A stretch of DNA of 64,000 bases from NCBI GenBank assembly GCA_046541355.1, contig JBKHDM010000002.1, forward strand, positions 1 to 64,000, read 5' to 3'. How positions within the stretch are numbered: position 1 is the stretch's first letter; the number at the start of each line of letters is the position of its first letter. The notes beneath the pieces were generated by a model. It had not been told where the DNA came from. It ran no database searches and saw only the letters and a list, made by a program, of their open reading frames with translations. The DNA comes from CAYZHV01 sp046541355. Its GTDB lineage: Bacteria; Spirochaetota; Spirochaetia; DSM-27196; Alkalispirochaetaceae. Both the position numbers and the translations under genes were made by a program. Shown in pieces: positions 1-9,201 of this stretch.

Positions 1-1
1 G

Positions 2-232
2 CTCATGTACTTTGCCACCCTCACGGAAGTGCCGATCATGCAAGGGCTCATCGGCGCCGGTATGAATCAGGGGCCCGCGCTGGCGCTGCTTCTGGCCGGG
101 CCCTCACTGTCCCTGCCGTCCCTGATGGTCATTGGGGGAGAGTTGGGAGTGAAGAAGACCCTGACCTATGTGGGCCTCGTGGTGGGGATGTCTACCATCG
201 CCGGTATGATGTACGGTAATTTTATCGTCTGA
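2..232 (+). CDS. Permease of the YraQ/DUF318 (COG0701) type, C-terminal fragment
   Basis: The reading frame is open at the left window edge, so only the last 76 codons are present. The segment holds two hydrophobic stretches and the small-residue and proline pattern (TLTEVPI, GPALALLLAGPSLSLP, KKT, VGL) typical of the last membrane segments of COG0701 permeases. Some members are linked to arsenical or metal export and others are uncharacterised. The substrate cannot be read from this fragment. The gene ends in TGA and is followed by decayed mobile DNA, so it may mark the edge of the conserved chromosome. Family assignment is by motif memory; the upstream sequence would settle it. Confidence 0.7.
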   Translation, partial: LMYFATLTEVPIMQGLIGAGMNQGPALALLLAGPSLSLPSLMVIGGELGVKKTLTYVGLVVGMSTIAGMMYGNFIV

Positions 233-315
233 TGAGCACTGCGCAACCGCGGGGGGGCGGTGCCGAAGACTCCGCGAAGTGGACGTCGATAATACAGCGC
301 TGCATGATACACAGC

Positions 316-441
316 ATGAAACGAAGGTAGGTTCAGATTCCCTACCCGCTCTACCAACAGATCAAGCGTATCGCCGAGCGTCGGGAGTGTAGCGTCTCCG
401 AGGTGTTCCGGCGGGCGGTGGAGGAGTATGTCGCCGGCGCG
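316..441 (+). pseudogene. Relic of a ribbon-helix-helix (CopG/RelB-type) antitoxin
   Basis: From an ATG at 316 the frame reads MKRR, a TAG stop at 328-330, then a region rich in the RHH pattern (IPYPLYQQIKRIAERRE, followed by SVSEVFRRAVEEYV). This is the beta-strand/helix/helix layout of CopG-family DNA-binding antitoxins, in which the SVSE turn joins the two helices. After about position 441 the frame continues into sequence unlike any antitoxin that is antisense to transposase remnants, so the 3' end appears replaced. No toxin partner is visible. The in-frame stop and the loss of the tail make this a probable dead gene. Confidence 0.5.
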
Positions 442-499
442 CCCCGTTTCCCCCGGGGACGAATAATCGACGCGTGTCCGGCGCTGACGCTTCGCGCCG

Positions 500-690
500 C
501 CCATCGGTCATACGCGGCGCTCCATACCGGAACCGCTTCTTCTTCCCGATCCTGGGGATCGCTTTCACCAACTCCCGGTCTCGCCGCCGACGGGTAGTTT
601 CCACGCCGTTGAGCCAGGCATAGTAACCACCGGGTGATACCCCCAGAACCGATGCCATCTTCGCCACCGGCTTATCTGCCCTCGACCTAC
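500..690 (-). pseudogene. IS3-family transposase OrfB, N-terminal remnant
   Basis: Read on the minus strand, the frame gives ADKPVAKMASVLGVSPGGYY followed by AWLN, an arginine-rich run, an isoleucine/lysine stretch and YGAPRM. This is the start of IS3-group OrfB (the helix-turn-helix plus the conserved YG.PR motif). Downstream of about position 505 the frame no longer resembles OrfB and the DDE catalytic core is absent. No terminal inverted repeats were found. It is a decayed fragment and cannot be active. Confidence 0.6.
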
Positions 691-800
691 TCCGAGCTCG
701 GCGAGCTGCCGTTCAAAGACGACCGAAGCGAAGGTCCCCCTGGTCACCCACAACGCGAATAACGGAGTCAGCCGCGCTTGTTCAAGTAGAGGTAGCTGTA
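680..800 (-). pseudogene. Possible C-terminal fragment of an IS3-type transposase
   Basis: On the minus strand a short stretch reads GTFASVVFERQLAELGVG, similar to the 'D.G.qFAS..F...LaelGv' block just before the catalytic Glu of IS3-type OrfB proteins. It lies upstream of the OrfB N-terminal remnant, the wrong order for a single intact gene, so it would come from another copy or a rearrangement. The match is short and no flanking catalytic residues are seen. Confidence 0.3.
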
Positions 801-863
801 GCTGCGGCATCGATTCGCCCGGGCCATTGTATCAGCGGTGTGTTCACGATAGGGTGAGGTATC

Positions 864-3143
864 ATGAGCCGAAAGTACCCGAGGGAGGGGGATTGTAAGC
901 GGATCGGTCCGCGTCTCGAACGCGTTGCGGATCAACTCATCCTCTACGCCGAACGTAAGCGGTTTCTCGCTCCGATTATGCAGGAACTCAGGGAGCGAGT
1001 TCCCGATCCGTCAAAATACCCCGAGGAGTGGGCGTCGATGGTCCTGGCGATGATTGGTGCCGCCGCGGTTACCACGGTGCCGAAACGCACCCAGGGGTTT
1101 GTCCGGTCGGTACAAAACCTCCTGGCCCCGGAGGATCTCCAACTTGCCAGGCAGTGGCGAAGGGTACCGTGGGCGTTTATTGCATTTGAAACGGTGGAAC
1201 CGGTAGAGCACGATATCGTCCTTGTTGAGCCGATCGGCGCCGCGCCGGCGGGGTGGCCCGGCGATCTTCCCTGGGAGCGATTGCCGGTCTATTCGCCCTC
1301 TCTTGCGAACGCGCACTCCCGGGGGAGCCGATCCGGTCTCGCTCTGATCGCCTACGACGGGGCACTGTTTCATACCTACGGAGTCATCCTCAATTTCGCT
1401 TCCTTTAGCACCGACGACCTCCTCTATTTTGCCTCCATCGCCGCCGACGACACCACGGCTGATGAGCTTCCGTTTCTTCTTGGGGCGAGGGAAGATGTGC
1501 CGTCGATCAGCGAGGTCATTCGGAATGACCCGCTCTCCTTTTTGCTGCTCTTCCAATGGCAGGGTATTCCCACGGTGACCGGGCGGGCCGGTGCGTGGCG
1601 CTATTGCGCATCGATGATCACCTATGACGGCGGCGAGGATCTCGCCGACGAGGAGGTGTGGCGGCGGGTAATCGCCGAGGCCGGTCATGTCATCCAGGAT
1701 ATCGTGGTTACCGACGAGATCGTCGGCATACGGCTTGGCGAAGAGGGCCCGATGTACGAGCCGCTAATCCTCGTCTCCCTCGAGGACCGAGCCGTCTACG
1801 TCAGGGCGATGAACGACGATGCCTACGCCCGGAGCGTCGCGGCGGTGGCTCCGCTGATAACGATACCCTCGGAGCCGCAGGTCCAAGCGTCGATGGCGAT
1901 GATGCAGGCGGCGGAGGCGATCCTCGAGCCCGTCGACCTCCTCTCCGACCTTGAGGCGTTTGTCTCCGAGACATTCGACGGCGCCGGCGATCTCGGCGGG
2001 CCGGCTGCCGAGAGTGACGGGGATCTCCTCGAAGAGGACCAGAAACCGCCGGAGATTGCGGTGATTCAGCCGGTCCTCGATCTGCTTATGGAAGATTTTA
2101 ACGAGGGTCGAAACTACACCGACGAGATGATCGCCGAGAAAACCGGTGCCGAGGTGGAACAGGTCCGGATGCTCCGGGAGCAGGTGCAGGCGATGATGGA
2201 CCGCGCACCTGGGGGTGGGGCCGGCGGCGGGCGCGGCGGCGGCGCCGGTAACGCTCCGGGCGGAGCTACCCGCCCGGCCGCCGAGCGGATCAAACCCGCC
2301 GATCGCTTCGGCCTTGCGCCGGGACCGTTTCACCGGATTATCTCCTCACCGGTTCCAGCGGAGAAGGGCGTCCTTGCACTCCGTGATCTGCGTGAGGCGG
2401 TGCTCACCCCCGGGGAGCATGAGGCGCTCGGTAGCGTAGCCCTCTTTCGATTTGCCCGATGGATGGTTGGTCTGGAACAGATCCCTGCTACCGCGGCGGG
2501 CTATGTTGCGCCGTCGATCGTCCGCCGGGCGATCGAGGAGGAAATCGTTCCGATATATCATGACGTGTTTCAGATGGATCTGTTCAATGATGCAATGCCG
2601 AAGAAAGAGATAGACGCGCCGGTGTTCAATCGGTACCGGGAGGTCCTCGAAGCGGCGGGGTTGATTCGCCTTGACGGAAAACGGTTTGTTGTACCCGCTC
2701 GAATGCGCAGCGCGGACCTTGGTACGATCGTCTCGACGATCACCGAGGCGATGTTCACGAGCGCGCGCTGGGACACTTCCCGCTATGGCAAACCGCTACC
2801 GCGGTTGCGGGAGTCCGCCGGGTTTCTCTTGTATGTTGTAAAGCGATTGTCCGCAAACGAGCGTGACGGGTGGGTACCGGTGAGAGCGGTATATGACGCG
2901 TTTCTCGGCGCGCATCCACAGTTGGCCGATCAGATATCGCCGGGAGATATCCAGAACCCCGGGTCAGCTGGATGGTGGGTGTTTTTCAACATCCGGGTAC
3001 ATTTCGTGGACCTGTTTGGAGAGACCCTCGGTGTTCTGGAAGGTAATTATCCCGGCGCGGAGGGCCCCTCCCGCGCCACGCTGCCCGATCTGGATTCTTA
3101 TCTCGTGCGCCCGAGCCGGCGGTTTTCAATCCTCTTTCGCTGA
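864..3143 (+). CDS. Hypothetical protein, 759 aa, Gly-rich linker
   Basis: I do not recognise this protein. The ATG follows a GGTGAGG ribosome site 4 nt upstream. No signal peptide or membrane segment is apparent, so it is probably cytoplasmic. Three parts can be seen: residues 1-370, mixed alpha/beta with many acidic and aromatic residues; residues about 400-455, helical and charged, with a pattern that could be a winged helix or coiled coil; then a linker of about 20 residues that is almost all glycine, alanine and arginine (near 457-477); and a C-terminal part of about 280 residues. It lies tail-to-tail, 24 bp apart, with the tandem AAA+ ATPase gene and next to transposase relics, so the two genes may have arrived together. 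Being a client or adaptor of the ATPase is only a guess from proximity. Confidence 0.75.
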   Translation: MSRKYPREGDCKRIGPRLERVADQLILYAERKRFLAPIMQELRERVPDPSKYPEEWASMVLAMIGAAAVTTVPKRTQGFVRSVQNLLAPEDLQLARQWRRVPWAFIAFETVEPVEHDIVLVEPIGAAPAGWPGDLPWERLPVYSPSLANAHSRGSRSGLALIAYDGALFHTYGVILNFASFSTDDLLYFASIAADDTTADELPFLLGAREDVPSISEVIRNDPLSFLLLFQWQGIPTVTGRAGAWRYCASMITYDGGEDLADEEVWRRVIAEAGHVIQDIVVTDEIVGIRLGEEGPMYEPLILVSLEDRAVYVRAMNDDAYARSVAAVAPLITIPSEPQVQASMAMMQAAEAILEPVDLLSDLEAFVSETFDGAGDLGGPAAESDGDLLEEDQKPPEIAVIQPVLDLLMEDFNEGRNYTDEMIAEKTGAEVEQVRMLREQVQAMMDRAPGGGAGGGRGGGAGNAPGGATRPAAERIKPADRFGLAPGPFHRIISSPVPAEKGVLALRDLREAVLTPGEHEALGSVALFRFARWMVGLEQIPATAAGYVAPSIVRRAIEEEIVPIYHDVFQMDLFNDAMPKKEIDAPVFNRYREVLEAAGLIRLDGKRFVVPARMRSADLGTIVSTITEAMFTSARWDTSRYGKPLPRLRESAGFLLYVVKRLSANERDGWVPVRAVYDAFLGAHPQLADQISPGDIQNPGSAGWWVFFNIRVHFVDLFGETLGVLEGNYPGAEGPSRATLPDLDSYLVRPSRRFSILFR

Positions 3144-3167
3144 TCCACGACGACGGCGCATCTCCCC

Positions 3168-5438
3168 CTAAAACCCGATCTCCCGGACCCGATCCCGGCT
3201 GCGGGCGTTGGCGAGGATCTCTTCGACGACTGTTGAGGCCGCGGCTCCGGCGCTGTTTTCCGACGCCTCGAGCTCGAGCATCTCCGCGGCGGTGGCGAGG
3301 TCGCTCATCATGAGCGGTGGCCCTTGCAGGAGGGCTGCGATGTCACCGGCGGCAAAGGTGACCTCCGGAAAGATGTGCGCCAGCGCCGGGCGCAGGAGTT
3401 CTTCGCTGATGGGACCAAAGGTGACGTGCTTGTGGAATCGTCTGCGCAGGGCGGGGTCCACAGCGTCAACCCGATTGGTACAGGCGACAAGGATACCGGT
3501 AAACTCCTGGATCTGCTGGAGAAACTCGGCGATCTGGGAGTGCTCCCAGGACCTCTGGGCGATGGAGCGGTCGTAGAGGAGCGCGTCCGCCTCATCGAGG
3601 ACGAGGACCGATCCTGACTGCGCGGCGGCACGGAAGGCGGCGGCTATCTGTTGCTCCGACTCCCCTACGTATTTGGAAAGGAGATCCGAGGGGCGTTTGA
3701 GCACCACGTCCCGGCCGAGACGCCTGGCGAGCCAGAGGGCGTACTGGGTTTTGCCGCCTCCGGGGGGCCCGGCGAAGAGGAGCCGCAAGCCTCGCCCGGT
3801 TTGCGCGCGGTGCAACGCCTGGCGTTCGACCCTATCCAACGATTCCGACGGGGAGCAGAAGCGCGGGTCAAAGGAGGAGGCCACGGTGGGTAGCCGGCGC
3901 ACGTCCCGGGCGAGGGCTCCGGTGGAGATCTGCTCGATATAGCCGGTGACCCGGTCTCGAAGCTCGGCGGGGGTGATCTCATCAGCGTCGAGCTCCGCGG
4001 CGATGATTCGGGCGGTGCGGTCGATCGCCGCGGGAGTTATATCGTAGCGGGCGGCGAGGTCTCTGGTCCAGGATGCGCCAAGGTTGGCTGTGTTTGTGTC
4101 CGCTCCGACCAGGGAGGCAAGGCGGTCTGAGAGCATGCGGACCCGGGTCTCTATCGAGGGGTGGGGGAAGGCGTAGACGTGGCCGAAGCGACGCAGGGCG
4201 GAGGGGGGTATCATGCGGTGGTCGTTTGTGATCCAGATTGTCGCAACCGGAAGAAGGTCGAGCAGGTCGTTTAGAATTGCCTTGTCGTAACTGCCGCCTC
4301 CGGGGATTGCTCCAAAGAGCGCGAAAAAGCCTGCCGCACTCTGGAGCAGGGCGTCGGCTTCATCAATGATGAGGACGTCGCTCTCCCGGGAGAGGAGGTT
4401 GACCGCCATGCGCACGGCGTTGAGACGGCCGCCCTCTGTGTCGAAGCCGCGGGGGCCGCGGGCGGTATCGGAGTGGCGGTTTGTGGTGGCGAGGGTGTGC
4501 GGCCGCCGGTGGAGAGCGGTGATCAGGGTCCGGGCGAACTCCGTTTTGCCGATCCCCGGCTCGCCTGCGATGAGCAGAGCGTAACCACCCCGGATCGCGG
4601 CGGTGCAGGTACGTATCTCGTCCTCGGGTACGGAGAACTCTTCCAGACAGAACCGCGGGTCCGGGGTGTCGTCAAAGAGGCCCGCCCGCAGGTCGTCGAG
4701 GGTGTTGGAGCGCAGCGCGAACAGGAGGGCGCGGGAGACGGAGACGTCGGCGATCTCGTCGCGGCCGCCCCGAAAGGTGACAAGACCAAGGCGTTCGAGG
4801 GCGGCCCCCGGGGCGGTTTCCCGGACGAAAATGGTGAGGTCCACGCCTGCGACGTCCGCGAGGATCCTTATCTGGCTGCGGTGGGTTGCCTCGCGCATCA
4901 TCTCACCTATCGGGTCGATATCCTCCAGCGCGTAGAGGGCGATGAGGATGCGGGTTTGCTCGTCCCTGAGACCGAAGAGTGCGGCGATTTGAGCTACGAT
5001 TTCAGGGAAGGGTGGCGGCGCTCCGGTCCCGAAGGAGGCGTCGGCGGTGTCGAGGGAGTCAACCATGTAGTCGACCACGGTGGGATGGAGAACCTCGTTG
5101 TGCCGGGCGACACGGAAGCAGAGCTGCTTGAGGCGGTGGTGAGAGGGCGTGGGCTCCGACTGCCCCGCCACCGAGGCGAGGTCCGAAATAGCATCCGGGC
5201 GCAGGTCCAGCGATTCTCTGCGCTCGAGGATGTATCCGACCAGACCGTTGAGTTCCCCAGGCTCCGCTATGGAGAGGGCGAACTGGACAAGATCTTCAGA
5301 GGGGGAGAAGTGGTCCACCCCGACCCGGAAAACGTAGCGGTGGTACGCTTTCCACTGGGTGTCGACCGCTTCGAGGCTGGTCGCCTGCCTCCGTTTCCTG
5401 AGTGGGGGGTGGCGATACTGTTTAGGGTTCCTTGGCAT
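3168..5438 (-). CDS. Tandem AAA+ ATPase, 756 aa
   Basis: There are two P-loop modules. Module one has Walker A GEPGIGKTE (residues about 292-300) and Walker B VLIIDEADALL (355-365). Module two has Walker A GPPGGGKTQ (557-565) and Walker B VLVLDEADALL (611-621), with an RRRF box further on resembling an arginine finger. Residues 1-270 form a helical N-terminal domain with no motif I know. Tandem AAA+ proteins act as hexameric remodelling motors (Cdc48/ClpB-like architecture), but the spacing and N-domain do not match ClpB, FtsH or VAT. No protease domain is present. It converges on the unknown 759-aa gene and stands alone on its strand. Function: ATP-driven remodelling of an unknown client. 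Confidence 0.85.
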   Translation of the reverse strand: MPRNPKQYRHPPLRKRRQATSLEAVDTQWKAYHRYVFRVGVDHFSPSEDLVQFALSIAEPGELNGLVGYILERRESLDLRPDAISDLASVAGQSEPTPSHHRLKQLCFRVARHNEVLHPTVVDYMVDSLDTADASFGTGAPPPFPEIVAQIAALFGLRDEQTRILIALYALEDIDPIGEMMREATHRSQIRILADVAGVDLTIFVRETAPGAALERLGLVTFRGGRDEIADVSVSRALLFALRSNTLDDLRAGLFDDTPDPRFCLEEFSVPEDEIRTCTAAIRGGYALLIAGEPGIGKTEFARTLITALHRRPHTLATTNRHSDTARGPRGFDTEGGRLNAVRMAVNLLSRESDVLIIDEADALLQSAAGFFALFGAIPGGGSYDKAILNDLLDLLPVATIWITNDHRMIPPSALRRFGHVYAFPHPSIETRVRMLSDRLASLVGADTNTANLGASWTRDLAARYDITPAAIDRTARIIAAELDADEITPAELRDRVTGYIEQISTGALARDVRRLPTVASSFDPRFCSPSESLDRVERQALHRAQTGRGLRLLFAGPPGGGKTQYALWLARRLGRDVVLKRPSDLLSKYVGESEQQIAAAFRAAAQSGSVLVLDEADALLYDRSIAQRSWEHSQIAEFLQQIQEFTGILVACTNRVDAVDPALRRRFHKHVTFGPISEELLRPALAHIFPEVTFAAGDIAALLQGPPLMMSDLATAAEMLELEASENSAGAAASTVVEEILANARSRDRVREIGF

Positions 5439-5612
5439 GATTCATACCCTACACCGGGGTGTGTGACATAGAGTGTCGCTTCCCGATTATCGCTCCACGG
5501 AAACCTTGACAGAGCCGAAAATGTACAGGTTGCCGTGAACCTTGCGGCTTTTGCGTATTCCCCCCTGTCGTGTTACTCTCGTTGAGAAACCCTCTTACCG
5601 ATGGAGGCTCTG

Positions 5613-7349
5613 ATGAAACGCGGGGTGTCGATGAGTCTGCGACTCGGACTTGTCACCTTCCTTCTCCTGCTCACTGCGTCGGTTCTTCCGCTGCTGATGC
5701 TCTCTCCCCCTCCCGGGGAGCTATCGATACTCCCCCTGCTGGTCAGCCTCCTCCTCTGGCCGGCGGCGGCTTCGTCTCTGGTAATGCTCTTTTTTCGTCG
5801 CGGGGTCGCCGTGCCCCTGGCAACCGTCGAGGCGACGCTGCGCAGAGTCTCGGAGGGGAGCCTGGTTGAGCGGGCTGAGGTGCCCGGGGGTGCGCCGGAG
5901 ATTCGCAACCTTGCCTCGGAGATCAACGAAACCCTCGTGGCGGGACTTCAGGTGATCATGCTCTCAATGCGGGAGCTGGTCGAACAGAACCAGGAGACAG
6001 GCGAGCGGTTCGCCCGGAGCGCCGAGCGATCGAAGGGCGCGAGTGACCGGATCGTCGAGACCATTAATGAGGTGAGTCGACAGATCGCGGATCTCGACGA
6101 CCAGATCGGTTCGGCGACCTCCGCGGCGCAGCAGATCCGATCCACCATAGGCAGCCTTGCCGAGCAGATCCAGAATCAGTCCGGGGCGGTGGAGGAGACC
6201 TCTGCCTCCGTCGAGGAGATGACCGCCTCTATCGAGAACGTGGCCAACATCGCCGAGGAGCGAAAGCAGGCGACCGTGGGGCTCGTGACGATTACCGACC
6301 GGGGTGGAGAGCGGGTCGCGGTTACCCACGGGATTATCCAGGAGCTCTCCGGAGGAATTAAGGAGGTCCTCGACATGATATCGGTTATAAACCACGTTGC
6401 CGCCCAGACCAACATGCTTGCCATGAACGCGGCGATCGAGGCCGCCCACGCCGGTGAGCACGGTCGGGGATTTGCGGTGGTTGCCGATGAGATCCGATCC
6501 GTCGCGGAGTCAACCTCCGCAAACGCCTCCCGGATAAGCGGCACCCTCAAGGGGTTTGTAAAACGTATCGATGAGGCCCGGGAGAGCGGAGAGGAGACGA
6601 GGAAGGTTTTCGACCGGATAAACACGGAGGTCTCCCGGTTTGTTCAGGCGTTCGAGGAGATAAGCGGCGCGACGAGCGAACTCGCCGCGGGGAGCCGGGA
6701 GATGCTGCAGGCGATCTCCTCACTCCGGGAGACGACCCAGGGGATCCGCAGCGCGTCAACGGAAATCGAGACCGGCTCCGCCCACATCAGCGGCTCCCTC
6801 ACCTCGATCCGGCAGTTTTCATCCTCTACCAGAACAAAGATGCGGGAGAGCGAGGACGGAATGCAGACAGTAGAGCAGGCTCAGTCGGAGATCATCGAAA
6901 GCGCGTCGGAAAACCGGGAACAGCTCGGTAAGCTCAACTCGGAGCTCAAGTTCTTCCTCATGGACTCCGAAGGCGAGTCGCGCAGCTACAACGCCACCCT
7001 CCGGCGGATCATCCTCGACCACAAGCGGCGACTTGTTGGAGCCCGGATGCTTCTCGAGGGCAAGGTAGACCGGGCACACATACCCGGGCGCCTCGACGGG
7101 GCGGAGTGTCTCCTCGGGTCGGTAATAGCCGGGCAGAAGGGCAGCCGGGGGGAGGAGAGAATCGCCTCCCTCACGGCGCTCGAGAGGGACCACGACGAGC
7201 TGCACAATCTCTACAATCAGTTTCTCGACGCCCTCGAGGCGGGCCGGAATGATGATGCCCGGCTGCTGGTCGACGCCATAGACGAGACCTGGAAGAAGCT
7301 CATCTCCTATCGCGATATCTTGAGCGAGATGATGAGAGGCGGCGGCTGA
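5613..7349 (+). CDS. Methyl-accepting chemotaxis protein with C-terminal CZB zinc-binding domain
   Basis: A GGAGG ribosome site at 5603-5607 points to the ATG at 5613 rather than the in-frame ATG at 5601; the product is 578 aa. Two hydrophobic segments near residues 8-55 are separated by only a short loop, so there is no periplasmic ligand domain. A HAMP-like segment and the signalling hairpin (NMLAMNAAIEAAHAGE, then GFAVVADEIR, around 266-300) follow. The tail from about 459 matches the chemoreceptor zinc-binding pattern: DH near its start, ECLLGSV (C.LG.V motif, about residue 498) and HDELH (HxxxH, about 526). CZB domains bind zinc and sense oxidants such as hypochlorite in other bacteria. 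The aromatic normally two residues after the first His is not present here (HKR). Confidence 0.85.
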   Translation: MKRGVSMSLRLGLVTFLLLLTASVLPLLMLSPPPGELSILPLLVSLLLWPAAASSLVMLFFRRGVAVPLATVEATLRRVSEGSLVERAEVPGGAPEIRNLASEINETLVAGLQVIMLSMRELVEQNQETGERFARSAERSKGASDRIVETINEVSRQIADLDDQIGSATSAAQQIRSTIGSLAEQIQNQSGAVEETSASVEEMTASIENVANIAEERKQATVGLVTITDRGGERVAVTHGIIQELSGGIKEVLDMISVINHVAAQTNMLAMNAAIEAAHAGEHGRGFAVVADEIRSVAESTSANASRISGTLKGFVKRIDEARESGEETRKVFDRINTEVSRFVQAFEEISGATSELAAGSREMLQAISSLRETTQGIRSASTEIETGSAHISGSLTSIRQFSSSTRTKMRESEDGMQTVEQAQSEIIESASENREQLGKLNSELKFFLMDSEGESRSYNATLRRIILDHKRRLVGARMLLEGKVDRAHIPGRLDGAECLLGSVIAGQKGSRGEERIASLTALERDHDELHNLYNQFLDALEAGRNDDARLLVDAIDETWKKLISYRDILSEMMRGGG

Positions 7350-7477
7350 GGGAGCCGGAGGCAACGGCGCCCCGGCGATTTGCGTCGCGGGACAACCCTA
7401 GGGTACACTTATAGTTGAGCTTTATACTCATCTTGCCGAAGGTCCTGTGCCGCGGCTTTAACTACTGCTGAACCTGA

Positions 7478-9019
7478 TATGGTGCGGCGGCGGACATCCG
7501 TTTCGAAGAGGACGAGTCGGGATACTACTTTATCTATGAGGGGACCACGGTCGTGATCGTCCCTCCCCGGCCCGATCTCGAAGGCGATGACCTCGCAGGT
7601 ACAACCGACCCGGAAGGTGTAGCCTATGTTCGGGAGCTCGCCGAGGCAGCGGCAGCGGGCGGGGGATTCGTTAACTACATCTTCGAGAAGCCTGGTGCCG
7701 GCCTGCAGCCAAAGGTCTCCTACGCTGAGATGATTCCCGGTACCGACTTTTGGGTCGGTACCGGCGTCTACGCCGACAACGTCGCCGAACGGCAGGCGGA
7801 AGTCGCCGGGCTCATAGAGGCGAGGATTGCCCGGTCCTCGCGGCTGGCGATCGCAATCGTTCTCGGGGTATTCCTTCTGGCAATCGTTCCCCTGTTGCTC
7901 TTTGTGATTCGAAGCGTTGTTGCTCCCATCGGATCACTAAACGCCACCGCCACCAAGATGGAGGCGGGAGAGCTCGCCGGTCGGATCGAAGTATCCGGCA
8001 ACGACGAGGTTGCCGAGCTGATGAGAACAATGGAAGCTATGCGTAGCAAGCTTTCGGGGGTTATAGGGGAGGTTCGCCGGACAGGCGACGGGGTCGCGGC
8101 GGGGAGCAACCAGATGAGTTCCACCGCCCAGCAGTTGTCCGAAGGAGCCACCGAGCAGGCCTCCGCGGCGCAAGAAGTATCCTCCTCGATGGAGCAGATG
8201 GCCTCCAACATCCAGCAGAACGCAGACCACGCCTCGGAGGCTGATAAGATCGCACAAAACGCAGCCCGAAACGCCCGGGAGGGTGGAACAGCGGTAACCG
8301 AAACTGTTAACGCCATGAGGCAGATCGCGGAGCGCATCACCATTATCGAAGAGATCGCCAGGAACACAAACCTTCTCGCCCTCAATGCCGCCATTGAGGC
8401 TGCCAGGGCAGGTGAGCAGGGCAAGGGGTTTGCCGTCGTCGCCGGGGAGGTAAGAAAACTTGCGGAGCGAAGCCAGGTTGCCGCAGGGGAAATAGCGGAA
8501 CTCTCCCACAGCAGTGTCGAGGTAGCCGAACAGGCGGGAAAGCGTATTGATGGTGTTATCCCTGAAATTGCCCGGACCGCCGAGCTGTTACAGGAGATAA
8601 GCGCTGCGAGCGTCGAACAGTCATCCGGGGCCGAACAGATCAATAAGGCGATTGTCCAGCTCGACCAGGTCACCCAACAGACCGCATCAGCCTCCGAGGA
8701 GATGGCGTCGATGGCCGAGGAACTGACGGCACAGGCAGACCAGCTACAGAGCGCGATCCGCTACTTCACCCTCGAACACGGATCGGCAACTAACTCCGGG
8801 AAAGCTTCCCTGCCGCGACCCGCCGAACTCGTTTCGGCACGCCCCGGGAGATCAAAGAAGACGCCGGGGCACGGCACAGACGGTGCGGAGACCGTCGGCA
8901 TTTCCAATACCGGGATTACCCTAGCTCTCGGGGAGAGCGACCCGATGAGCAGGGGGAGCAACGGAGACGGCAGGAGCTTCGCAAGGGATAGTAGTGATGA
9001 CGAGTTTCTCGAGTATTAG
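7478..9019 (+). pseudogene. 5'-truncated Cache_2-type methyl-accepting chemotaxis protein
   Basis: The open frame begins after a TGA at 7475-7477 with no ATG before the Cache domain; the first usable initiator is a GTG at 7553. The frame enters within the ligand domain (DIRFEEDESGYYFIYEG, then PDLEGDDLAG and FWVGTGVYADN, typical of single Cache_2 domains). It continues with a membrane helix near 7840-7910, HAMP, and a full signalling hairpin (NLLALNAAIEAARAGEQGKG), ending at TAG 9019. The first membrane helix and the first half of the Cache domain are missing, and the 130 bp upstream do not encode them. Either the gene is dead or a shortened receptor starts at the GTG. The C-terminus lacks the pentapeptide tether I would look for. 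Confidence 0.65.
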
Positions 9020-9201
9020 CCGCTGCGGCTGCCTCCCCTCGGAGGCGGGAACGCAGGAGGCGCTTCGTCCGGAGTGGCCGGTCTGAGCAGTCTCGGCCTC
9101 CGGGTCGCCTGGTTTCTCCGCATCCGTGAGAAGCTCATTCACCATGATTCCGATGGGTATCGCCGTATCCCGCTCTACCGCGAGTTGTGAAATCTCTGCT
9201 C

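Noticed and set aside
1011..1688. 225-codon open frame on the minus strand inside the 759-aa gene
   Set aside because: It is antisense to a gene with a good start and typical composition; its own translation is Arg/Pro/Gly-rich without domains, as expected of a GC-rich shadow frame.
3168..5438. Anti-phage defence system built on the tandem AAA+ ATPase
   Set aside because: No nuclease, protease, toxin or reverse transcriptase partner is visible; only the location near relics suggests it.
4473..5471. 332-codon plus-strand frame opposite the AAA+ gene
   Set aside because: Complementary to the conserved Walker motifs of the real gene; no recognisable fold.
5500..5612. Sigma-28-like flagellar promoter before the chemoreceptor gene
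   Set aside because: GCCGAAAA resembles the -10 but no TAAA-type -35 lies at the right distance.
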